From: Reticulascus tulasneorum
Taxonomy: Eukaryota > Ascomycota > Sordariomycetes > Glomerellales > Reticulascaceae
Assembly: GCA_001557505.1 (NCBI GenBank)
Contig: LSAX01000009.1
Coordinates: forward strand, 186,001-250,000
Length of the DNA stretch: 64,000 nt
Direction: 5' to 3'
Made by a program: the position numbers and the translations under genes. Positions 10,828 through 21,360 of this stretch are shown one piece after another. The first letter of the stretch is position 1, and each line of letters opens with the position of its first letter. The notes beneath the pieces were generated by a model that saw nothing but the letters and a program-made list of their open reading frames with translations, was not told the origin of the DNA and made no database searches.

Positions 10828-11444
10828 TCTACAAGAAACCGACAAAGCAATCATTTATACTTCCTGATAAAGGAAGGGGCATCAGCGGCATTGAATGCAG
10901 CTAGTATGCAACGGTGTCAGCACTAGCAACGACACAGGAGATCATGGTCGTCAATACTAGGGTTGGGGAGCGATCTGTTAATTATCACTGAATTGAATTC
11001 AATGTTCTGCCTCCAGTGACTCATTCACCACACCACCACTTCCCGAAAGACCTGATTTCATAATGCATAACCCAGGAAATACATGTTGGCTGCACGCAAT
11101 GGGTGCCAAACCTAGGCTTATCCCCGGTCGGCAAGTCAGCGGATGCATGAACGTGCATCTTGGACTGCCTTGAACTTATCGAGCACAAAATAACGTAGGT
11201 CACAAAAGAACACGTTGCCCAAAAGACCCCGTTCTTGGAACAACGAATATGTCGCCCGTAGGATAGAAGTGGCCAATAACCTTAGGCCGCTCAATATTCT
11301 ATAATATGCAGAGGTGTGCTGGTACTGCTGTTTTGACATCAACGGCATTTAATATCTACTTACTTGGAGTATTGATCGCTTTGGCACTTCGTGGCAATCA
11401 ATAATCGGTCCTCAAAACTACCTAGTGTAAAGACTGCCTCAGAT
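10828..11444. other. Intergenic region
   Basis: 3' flank of the GNAT gene and upstream region of the M61-like gene. No gene seen. Confidence 0.65.
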
Positions 11445-13221
11445 ATGGAAGCCGGAACCGTTACCACCAGCAATCCATCAGGGATTCACTTGCTTCTTAG
11501 ACCACATTTCGACGCCTCTGGTGCAGCAGTCTCCATTTCGGCGGTTCTAACATTCGAGACGCCGACTTGCAAGGAGGGAGACGCTTTTCTTGAGTTCAAG
11601 GCTCAGTCGCGGGGACCGGCCACTCGGATTTATGACTACAATGACACAGACATCGCTGCTGGCGACGATCACGGGCCTCTGTCTATCTCGGTTGTATATT
11701 CTGAGCAGCTTAGTGTTAAACACTGGCAAGTCAATCGGGACACTGTTGGAGATGTTACTCTAGAACTCCGTGTCACTCCACTTGTGGGCGATCCAGCTCT
11801 AGACCTACAAGACCTTGTGCCCCTGGGCGCGGGGCAAGGAAGATCGGATCTATTACTCCAACAGGGTGGTATCATGGTGACAGGACGATGGTTTTTGCCT
11901 CGACTAGTGAGAGCGGACGCTCTATACCCAAGTTCTGTAGAATGGGATCTTTCCACAGCGCCCAAGGGAACAAGAGCAGTCAGCAGCCTAGGAGAAGGTA
12001 TCGGACGCTTGATCAAGCACGGAAACGCCGACACACTCCTTGATTGCGTGTACATGGTCGGCCCTGTTGAAAGCGACCCGCCATCGCCAACAGCTGCAGA
12101 CAAAGAGCCTGACGATCAGGGCGTTTGTGCAATCTATTGGTTCGGGGAGCTTCCATCCAACATTGACTCTATGAAGGACTTCAGCCGAAACATGTTTCCC
12201 AAAGTTTCCAACTTCTTCAGGGATAGCACAGGAGATTACCGTGTTTTCATTCGGAAAGGTACACGAGGACTAGGTGGCTCAACCTTCCTTGGAAGCTCAA
12301 TCATCGAGTACGATGAAGAAAGCGCAAACGAGCAGGATTATAACTTGGTCAGACTGCTAAACCATCAAATGATCAGCGCCTGGGCCGCCCTTGATCCCGA
12401 GGATGATGGGACAGAGAATGAATGGTTTAAGAGAGGTATCGACATATCGCCCCTTAAGAGCAGTAACGCCAGGGCTAACATCAGTCCTAGGCATTGCGCA
12501 ACTTTACTCCATCTTCCTTCCTTACAGATTCGGCCAGAGAAGTCCGGATTACTTCCGAACAACTGCAAATGGTTTCTTAACGGGATATTTCACAAACCCG
12601 ATGACAAACAGGCCGCTCCGGGAACCATCCGCCACAAATGAACCAGACTGGTACACTCCATCTCTCGCCTACGAACGAGGATGTCTGTACATGATAAAAA
12701 TGGACGGCTATACCCGCCGCGCGTCTGTGGCCTCAAATGCCGGCGTCTTACGCCCAATCGACGAGATTGTGGCCGAGATTTCAACCCGGCGTCGAGCTGG
12801 CGAAAAAGTCCAAACAAAAGACTGGCTGCAATACCTCGCCCGCTGGATAGGGGTGGAGGACGCGGAGATGTACTTTGAGAATATGATATCCGGCAAGACT
12901 ATGGACATGCATGACATGTTGACTGCTTTTGGCGGCGAAATCCAGCTTGTGGAGGAAGATGGAGTTCTTGAGTTTGGCTTTGACAGATTGAGTCTCAGGA
13001 ATGGCGTGGTGAGTGGGTTAGCTGAGGGAACAAATGCTGCACTTGCGGGTCTGCGGAATGGGGATTTGATTTTACGGCATTCGAGAGCTGAGCACTGCCT
13101 GATTGATGCTGTAAAGAAGTTCGAGATCACTGTCGAACGAGCCGGAAAGGAGTATGATATTGAATACCTGCCAAGAGGTGCCATGGTACAGAGTTGGCAG
13201 CTCCGACAGCGTGAGAAATGA
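11445..13221 (+). CDS. Peptidase M61-like protein with degenerate zinc motif and PDZ-like domain (573 aa)
   Basis: Exons 11445-12435 and 12491-13221. The intron has donor GTATCG, branch CTAAC and acceptor CCTAG. Start is MEAGTVTTSN; the upstream frame has no ATG. An N-terminal beta-rich region (residues 1-200) precedes the segment equivalent to the M61 catalytic core: LLNHQMISAW, then WFKRGIAQLYSIFLPYRFG (the Gly codon is made by splicing). M61 peptidases normally have HExxH plus a downstream Glu in W-x-x-EG. Here HExxH reads HQMIS and the later Glu position is replaced (WFKRG), so zinc hydrolysis is unlikely. The C-terminus has a PDZ-type segment (GVVSGLAEGTNAALAGLRNG, then DLIL). I infer a pseudoenzyme with a binding or scaffolding role. 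The family call rests on overall layout, so an alternative fold cannot be excluded. Confidence 0.72.
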
Positions 13222-15593
13222 AGAGCCATCGACGTTGACGTCGGGTAACTTGCAATCTGTTTCAATTAAGATTTACCCCCAGCCCTTTGTATCTCTTAAA
13301 TACGTACATCTAGATGACGTTGTTGAATTTGGTGGTGGTGTTTTCCGAACCATCTAGAAGAAGCCATGCGTGAAGACTGCAGGAGCAAAGTCAACACCCA
13401 TTTCGAAAGTGTTCTCTGCCAGTTTAAAGCCAATTGAGCTCTTTAACTGACGAAATATCGAACCCTGGGTCCTGGATAGCTGGGGCCACGAGACATTGGC
13501 AATCTAAACCAGTGCGTCGGCATCCTAGTCCTCGATCTAAGCTACCTTGGCGTAGGTAGCATGCGCAAGAGAATTCGAGTGACAACCTTCATAGCTTTCA
13601 CCGATGTGCTAATCACTCATACTCCCCCCGAGTACACTAAATGCCCTTGGCTCATAATGACCTACATGAAGGAGCGGTAAAAAATCGCAATGGAGACTTG
13701 ACGCTATGGAGAACGCTGCAGTTGCTGCTGAGAATCAAGTAGACTGCATGCTCGAAATTGAAATTAAATTGGAGCAGGCACGTGCCCCCAGTTTTCGGGA
13801 CTTCCGGATATCAGTTATATATCATGATAGATTCCCTATTTTCCAAGTATATGGTCACCCATCTGAAGAGTGAATAGCACCGTAGTGCAGTAGGTAGAGC
13901 AGTGCTCCCTCCCCTCCTACGGAATATTCTAACCCCTTCCCCTCGGGGAGGATAAAGGCAAGGCTTCAGCTGGGTCCAAGGGACAAAAGCTCACACCCAC
14001 GCATCTAACAGATGTGGTTCTATGGGGTAATGGGGGGCGGTTTCCGAGAAGAACCCATACTAAGAAAACACCTGAAAAGGAGGTTTTCGTAGACCCGGCT
14101 CAGGTTCGATCCTGAGTCGGGTTGAGCTTTTGCAAATTTTTTTAAATTTTCTAATAGGTGAATGACTACGTGTATTGTGCTTTTATCACTGCATCTTTAG
14201 GCTGTGAGATATGTACTTATATAGGTAGGATGTTTATAGACTTGTGTGGTAAGAGGTTGGGTTAGATGAGCTGGAGTAATGTTTGAATATTAGCAAAGTA
14301 TGAGATTTAAGTCTGTTTTATATCTTGCATTTTATAACGTCTACTTAGTTCTTTTTCCACCTCGTAAGTTTATTGTATGTTTTATTCAACCTACCTTCAA
14401 CCTACCTCACGAGTAGATGTTATCCATCGCGTATGTAGATTATTCATACCTAAAGGAAACTACACGAACCAAACCACTTATGTCTGTAGTGTACTACTTA
14501 ATCCTTTTCTCAAGCAGAGATTCTGTAGCCGCATACTTAGCAGATCGATCATCACTCTTCTATTCCATAGCTATACGGTTTATGTGCGTTACGAAGCCAA
14601 CACTCATAAGACAGGATTGACGTATGGAAACCCATGACCGTAATCTCATAGGCTGTTTTGTGCTCTTCCTCTCTGTGTTGGTTTCCCATATCTGCCCGTA
14701 ATGATATCCTCAATTTCTTATTACGGAGCAGAATCATTGGCTGGCCGGAACTTGGACGTTATTAGGGTTTGGAAGGCATGTCGTATGTAGATACTTAGGC
14801 TATCGAGGTGGGGGTCTAATTCGGTGAGTGAGGGGTCTTCACCGTGGCGAGCCTCGGTGACCGAATCAAGACTCGCCAAAATTCCCAATTCGGGAATCGT
14901 CCATTGACGCTGACCAACGAGTTTCACTCCAAACAACCCCTAGCTTCGCCTGATCTACAACACAACCCCTGACATGTTCGTTACAGACGCCATCCCATTG
15001 TTTGAAGTTCACTCCTCCGCCCCAGTCATTGGGCGGTATTTTACGGCGCGGCCATCAAGAGCCAAGCCCTGGCCTAGCCTGCTTCCGCGACGATGAGACA
15101 GCATGGCGTCTCTCGGCAGGGGAAGAGCAGAGTCTCTTTTTGGTGAGGGTCACGACCAAATCTGAGACGGAGACACTGCCAACCCGAGCTCCTGGGCCTA
15201 ACCTAGCTGGAATGGCCCCTTTCCGGTCTGACAAGTGCTTTCTTCAGGAGACTGCGTTGGCCTGTTCATCTGTTCGTCGATCTGCCTTTACTTTTGATTC
15301 CTTTCTTAATCCATCCTCGCGCCTAGTGTGGAGTTGGCTTTGATTGTGCCAGTGTTTCTTTTGTTCATTGATCGTCATTCATTTTCCGATAATACCAGGT
15401 CGATTGGTCTGCCAAGAAACACGAGTGCTGGCCTGATTGACGTCCTCCTATTCTTTTCTTATTCACTCTTTACTCTCGTTGCGTTTAATTCCTGCGCGTA
15501 ACCGATCGATCATTGACGCTATCTTCCTTCTCGCATCTCTAATCAGCCTCCCATGTGGCGACTATCGCGGTAGTGTTTGTTTCTGTGCCTCCA
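13222..15593. other. Intergenic region with Pol III-like element and AT-rich tract
   Basis: 2.4 kb without a protein gene. 13876-14143 holds a Pol III-like element (listed separately). About 14140-14740 is clearly AT-rich with many TA dinucleotides, compatible with an old repeat decayed by RIP-type mutation, although no element is recognisable. 14880-14900 has a small inverted repeat (ATTCCC/GGGAAT). The remainder up to 15593 is the promoter of the protease gene. Confidence 0.5.
13876..14143 (+). ncRNA. Candidate Pol III transcript or tRNA-derived SINE-like element
   Basis: Three signals lie in order on the plus strand. An A-box-like sequence TAGTGCAGTAGG is at 13883-13894, inside a tRNA D-arm-like context (GTAGGTAGAGCAGTGC). 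A B box GGTTCGATCC at 14103-14112 matches GWTCRANNC exactly. T-runs typical of Pol III termination follow at 14127-14131 and 14137-14143. The B box is the loop of a 12-bp hairpin (arms 14093-14104 and 14111-14122, one G-U pair). The A-B spacing of about 220 nt is too long for an ordinary tRNA, so a SINE, a tRNA-leadered RNA or another small structured RNA fits better. I could not recognise SRP, RNase P, RNase MRP or U6 motifs. Confidence 0.35.
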
Positions 15594-17374
15594 ATGGCAC
15601 TTTCGTTTCTTCTGGTGCTGTGCTTGGCAATATTTGGGCAAGCATGGCCTCAATTGCCAACAGACGACGGTGATTTTGGCAGCTTGGTGACATTGCCGGT
15701 CATTCCGTACACCACCCAGGGCCGTCTGGCATCGCCTGAGCTCTCAACAGGGGAGGATATGGTGGGAGCTTCATTTCATCCGCCAGTACTTTCTCCTCCA
15801 CGGAGAAGGACTGAGGTCTCACGGCGGCGGATTCTAGCAGGAGGCGACATCAATGGCGAAAAGCGCGCAACTTTGCCGGCCAAGCCTTCACGCGGAACCT
15901 CCGTTACATCACGCCAGTTACCGGTTGATGACGATGATGCCGGCGCGTTCATCACACTACCAGTGATTCACTCTACGAAGCGAGGCGTTTTCAGTCGGGC
16001 TGTCGAGGTCCAGCTAGCGAACCGATCTGACGTGGCATACTATGCCCAGCGTAAGCTCTTAACCTGCTGTATAACGAAGACATGACATTAACACAGCCTC
16101 AGTTAATATTGGAACACCGCCTCAGTCTGTCTTCGCGCAGCTTGACACAGGCTCATTCGAGCTCTGGGTGAACCCATCATGTGATGTCCTTGGATCCCCT
16201 TCAGACCGGCGTTTCTGTCAAGCCATTGGATTCTACGATACCGCCCAGTCCTCTACCGTGACAATCATGGAAGGCACGAGGACTCTTCGATACGGCATCG
16301 GCGCAGCGAACATTAGCTACGTCAAAGACTCTATCGCCCTACCGGGATCCTCCGCGATGTCCCAAGTTCAGTTTGGGGTAGCAAGCAGTAGCGAGGACCA
16401 GTTTGCGGGAATCCTAGGCATTGGCTTCGGTGAGGGAATCACCACGCAGTACAAGAACTTTGTAGACGAACTACAGACGCAAGGCATTACGAAGACAAAG
16501 GCCTACAGTCTTGCGTTAGGAAGCAAAGCCGAGGAGGAGGGAGTCCTGGTATTTGGTGGCGTCGATAGAGGAAAGTTCGGAGGACCATTGACGAAATTGC
16601 CGCTGATCCCAGCAGCCGAGTCCCCGGATGGCGTGCCTCGATTCTGGGTATCAATGAACTCGCTCACTCTCAACCCACCCAGCGGGAGGATAAGGGCTTA
16701 CTCGAATACGTCGATGGCCGTTTTTCTTGACAGCGGAGCAACCCTAACCTTACTACCGGATTTCTTAGCGGATGAGATTGCGGCGGACTTCGGTGCTACT
16801 GACGGCGTGGATGAGAATGGTTTCTATCCTGTCCAATGCTATTTGGCAGACTTACCCGGTACCGTCGACTTCGCCTTCAACGGCGTCACGATCAAGGTCC
16901 CATACAAGGAGATGATCCGAGAGATCCGCACCAACCCGCCGACTTGTTTCTTGGGGATTGTTCCTAACCCCGATTTTGTGTTGTTGGGAGACACATTCCT
17001 CCGATCTGCATATGGTATGTTCGCAAGATCATGTCGAGTAGTGAAGCGGCTTATTACTGACATATATAGTGGTTTTCGACCTGGATAGTAATGCCGTGTT
17101 CATGGCGGCCTACACGAACTGCGGTACACAAACAGTTGCAATCAACCAACCCGAGGATATCCCCACCATATCCGGCATCTGCGAAATTACGGAAGGATCT
17201 CTAACCACTCCGTCGCCAGGCCCTACCTCTAACAGTAGTTCCGGCGGCACCTCGGATACTGCTGGATCAGCGAGCGACGATTCAAGATCAGAAGCCTCGA
17301 GGATGCAGGGTGTGTGGCAGCCGTCTCTCCTCTTGATCTCAGCTAGTCTGGCAGGGTTTGCGGCGTTACTATAG
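15594..17374 (+). CDS. Secreted GPI-type aspartic protease, family A1 (559 aa)
   Basis: Exons 15594-16050, 16097-17014 and 17070-17374. Introns are 46 and 55 nt, both phase 1. The start at 15594 gives a signal peptide (MALSFLLVLCLAIFGQAWPQ), followed by a propeptide-like region with dibasic sites to about residue 135. The first catalytic Asp is in QLDTGSFELWVNP (about residue 169) and the second in VFLDSGATLTLLPD (about 364). The pepsin-fold GILGIGFG and LLGDTFLRSAY-VVFDLD segments are intact. A Ser/Thr/Gly-rich linker and a hydrophobic C-terminus (SLLLISASLAGFAALL) predict a GPI anchor, as in yapsins and fungal OPSB-type proteases. It probably cleaves wall or secretory proteins at the cell surface. 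All key residues are present. Confidence 0.93.
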
Positions 17375-18152
17375 GACGGCGGTTATAATGATGGGAACGA
17401 ACACTCATTGGGCACTGGAGGGGCATCGAATGGGCATTGGGCGAGCATTGGGCGAGCATTGGGAAGCGGCTGGATATGACGCAGCCAGGTTATCTTCATT
17501 TCCTATAGAAGAGGTACCTTTTTGTGATATGCATTAAGGCAGAGCACTTACTAAGTCTTGTTAATGACGAGGCCATAAAGATGGCCATACTTTGAGTTTC
17601 ACCCAACTTCCCGGTTCAAATACATCCACATGTTGCAGTTGGTGCGAGCTTGAGTCACCTGGAGGTGGTTCATGTTGGCCACAATAATAGACCTGATCCA
17701 GGGCTATTGCTGCTACTAAACACCTCAAGCGGCTAGTTGAACGCCATCAATGTAAAACCAGCAATATGATGGGGGCATCGGGGATGGAAACAGATCTGCC
17801 CAGGATATTACTTGTCTCAGGGTCCCAACGTTTCCCAAGGCTAAACTCTTGGCCTGGGCGATCACACTGAGATGATAGTGCCGAGAATTATGCTTATTTG
17901 GAAGCTGCATGCAAGCGGTGAGGCTCTGACGGGTTGTAATGCATCTACATGCTCTAATGCTACCCCTGGAGAGGAGCTTCTATGCAGTTCGTCACAATTG
18001 TCGACTCTGAAATAGCGGACATTGCATCCTGTGCATGCCGTTTCGGCCAGGGTTGCTGATATCCAGCCATTGAGAAATGTGTTCATTGTGTAGGAAACAA
18101 CGCCCATTTTCTACCAGGGAAGCAACCGGGCAATCATCGTAAATGCATTGGA
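17375..18152. other. Convergent intergenic region with short tandem repeat
   Basis: No gene seen. 17431-17463 has about three copies of an 11-nt unit (TGGGCGAGCAT and variants) just after the protease stop codon. Confidence 0.6.
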
Positions 18153-18900
18153 TCATAGTTTTGATTCCCAAAAGAGTTCCGGGTCCTGGCCAGCAAGCCA
18201 TTTCTCCATGCACCCATACATCCTAAACCAGGTATCATGATTCCTGACCGTCGCAAGCTGAACATCAATCTCATATCCCAGACTATTCTGTGCAGCTCCG
18301 AGGAACTTGTACCCCTCCGGATACCGATCCAAAACCTCCTTCGCAAATGTTGGAGCCGTCTTGCCATCCGCCGGGAGCACCTTGTCTTTCTCGTAAATGA
18401 GTTTAACGTATCTTGCCTTCCATTGTCCGTCGGAGCCGCGCTGGCAAAAGAAGAGGAATCGGCAATCGCAATCGACGTCGTAAGCTATTCCCTCGGGGCT
18501 CTTGAATCGCTGTGTGATGGTAGCCTTCATCTTGCCCAGGGCGCGGTTCGTTTTGTGGTTGAGCTCGACGAGAGTGCCGCATTCTCGATGTTGTATGAAA
18601 ACGCCTTTGGATTTGCCGTCTTTGGAGATTTGAATGAATTCGTCCACAGTTCGCGGCCCGCTCCAAGCTGCAAGAGAGTCAGTGAATCTAGAGCGTGCCC
18701 CGTAGCTTGGCCAAATGCCTACTTGTCCACACGGTGGCTTCCTCGCAGAAAAGCGATCGGAAGTTCATCCATTCCGAGGCATCACGGTATACAGGCCATC
18801 CCTTGCATATCTCGGATACAGCCAGACGGTCCAAAAGTTCCTCCTTGGTACCGTTGACGTGGGAGTACTGGCGAGAGTGCGATTCCTTTGGCGTTGTCAT
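18153..18900 (-). CDS. SnoaL-like / NTF2-fold protein (230 aa)
   Basis: Exons 18900-18723 and 18667-18153. The intron has donor GTAGGC and acceptor TTGCAG, phase 1. The N-terminal helix [20 protein letters not shown] followed by [17 protein letters not shown] is the typical opening of SnoaL_4-type cone folds. [11 protein letters not shown], then a strand with [14 protein letters not shown], follow. The family includes polyketide cyclases, scytalone dehydratase-like enzymes and non-enzymatic NTF2-fold proteins, so the reaction cannot be assigned. No signal peptide. The antisense frame at 18237-18857 is a shadow. It is not next to a polyketide synthase in this window, so a secondary-metabolite role is not supported by context. 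Confidence 0.8.
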
Positions 18901-21360
18901 GTTGGCATAAGATAGATGCTAGAAGTAGAAGCTAGTCGTGGACTGTAGGTCGCATGAGGAATGTAGAGAAGGAAAGCTCCATGTTCTGCATGGTCCATAT
19001 AAAGGAGAAACAGGACCGAGAAGCGATGATCAGAGAAGAAAAAAAAAATCTGTCGTTAGATCCTGGTCCGGTGTTCCGTGGGCAGGCACAGCACACAAGA
19101 TGAGGTGATGCTTGGTCTTGCAGTTACTCACCTAAATCCAGTCCGGTGGAGAGGCCGCAAAGGTGCCGCACCCAGTGGGTACTTGCGAAGATGCAGCCGC
19201 TGGTAGGCAGCTTGCCTTTAGTGCCACTCGACACTCTTCCCAACATTGCTGGATGGTCATCATCATGGGCTGATCCGGCTCCAGCGGCCGTGGTACAGGA
19301 GTGGGAACAATGCTAAAACATGACAGGGAGAAGGTTGTTGGGTGGCCCGAGGTGGCACCCCATTGATGCCATCATGGTCGTATTCCAGTGACAACACAGA
19401 AGCAAACCTTGATAGCCACTGATGCAAGCTACTGCAAGTCTATCCAGCACATCAGAGACTTCTTTCAGGGCTTACTGGTCGATGGGCTTGAGTGCAGCTG
19501 CAGGCGTTTTAGCCGGCCCAGGCGACTTCCCCAAAGGTACAGGGGGGGGCAATCAAGCCTGAACAGGACAGTGGTTGAAGATCCTGATCGTATCCAGCCA
19601 GGTGGGAAGCAGACACGGCCGCTGCAGAGTACACATCATTCTTGAAGGTATTGCTTTATGAGAAAGCGGTGGGGGGGGGTGTTTCGAGGCGGGACATGGC
19701 ATTGGCTGTGACGCCCGAGCTCGGAGGATGACGTCCGCGACCGGAGACGCCGAGGCGCGCAAATGGCGGTGGACAGGCTCGGTGGTTTGGGCTTGATGTT
19801 GACGAACGCAGTCTGGATGCAGAGCGGGCTGCTGCCACGCCAATTGTTGGAACTGCGAGAGTTGAAGACAGCCCGGAAATTTATTCGAAATGTGATCACA
19901 AAATGGGGTAGGTGGGCATACGGCCACAAATTGGAGACTGGCCCGAGAGCCCCACAGTGGCTTTTTGCGGCGTCCATGCTTTTGGGTACCTATCATGGAT
20001 CAGGCGGTGTGAGGGGTGCCACAGGCTGGGGGTTTCCCCTGGAGCTAACTGACTAGCCCACTAATAATTAGGTGCCCGCCCAGGTGCCCGCCCAGGCGGC
20101 ACTGCACAGGCTGCACGGGCGCATTTATAACATAATTAGTCCGCCGTCCGCCATTAATAGGTGTCGAGGTGAGCACTTGCCCTAGTGAGGTATCAAGGTA
20201 AAACTTCCCTTACAAACCACCCCGTTGAATATCTATTGGATGGTGTTCGGAGGCAACGTTAAGTTGATAATGGTAGGTAGTATTGGCCTCTGAGTCATCG
20301 TGACTACGCGTTCGTCTCTGAAGCGCTGAAACATGGGCGAGTGACGCGTTCAATGAAGATCATACAAAGTATGGGCCATCAGCAGACCTTCTGCAGGCTG
20401 CGCAGGCTTTTCTCTTCTAATGGATCTTGCAGAGATGACCGATATCATCGACAACGGCTACATTGCGACGGTATCGACTGGCGAATTTCATATCCCAACT
20501 GATGGGCGGCTTCTCGGTTGGGCTCATGTATTGGTCAGAGACCACCAGCACCAAAACACCAAGTATTGTCATCTGACACGGGCCCCAACACATCCCGGTA
20601 AGACATTCATATCCGGCCCGGTGTTTAGCGACGAGCTTCGGGCCACCATTTAGGGCTGCAGCCCACATTATAATCAATTGACTGGCTCCACTACAATTAC
20701 GTCCCTCCTCGAAGCCAAAAGCCACGAACAACAGGTATAGACAGATTGGCCCAGGCCACAAAGGAAACAGAAACATGAGTGGTTTACCACGTCATTTGTG
20801 ATATTCTGTTGTGTGTGGATCCCGTTGCTCAAAGCTAGCAGACGACCTCCCAGACCCGGCGGGAAGCTGCTCGTGATATGGACCATAAGGCGGCCAAGGG
20901 CTCTCGTTCTAGTCGCTACTGTTCTTAGGAGATTATGAGGTTTTCAAATAGAAGACGTTATCGAGCTCAGTTATATCCATTGGCTGTCGCAAGTAAAACT
21001 ACTGATCAATAAACGAAGGTGTTGTGAAAAGAAAGGCAAGTGGAGATCACTTCCTTCGACACAGACAGAGTTCTTAAGATCTTCCATCACTGAACTATGA
21101 CCCGGGGATATCTGATCCCAAGTCTTCCCGCATTCTCTCTGAATATGCGGAATCCCTGGCTTGAAAGAGATCTTTCTTCTGCGGCCGATCAGCTCCCCTT
21201 GCTCCTAACCTCATTGTTTCTATCCGCATCGTTCTGCGTGTTGGCGATATTAAGGTTATCCCAACGACCCAGGCTGCGTTGTTTCATTCTGTTTCCTGCA
21301 TAGGGACAACCTCTTAGCCGAGCAAGTCTATTGACTCCTTGTCGACGCTATGTCTCACCG
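18901..21360. other. Intergenic region, 2.46 kb
   Basis: No convincing gene. Frames at 19553-20056 overlap on both strands, are low in complexity and carry no family signature. A direct repeat of 12 nt (AGGTGCCCGCCC twice) lies at 20070-20097. 18901-19060 is the promoter of the SnoaL-like gene and contains an A-run (about 19040). Confidence 0.5.

Noticed and set aside
12708..13265. 185-codon minus-strand frame
   Set aside because: Antisense shadow of the M61-like gene's second exon.
18237..18857. 206-codon plus-strand frame
   Set aside because: Antisense shadow of the SnoaL-like gene.
19553..20056. Overlapping frames on both strands around 19.6-20.0 kb
   Set aside because: No family signature and mirrored open frames on the two strands, as expected from base composition alone.
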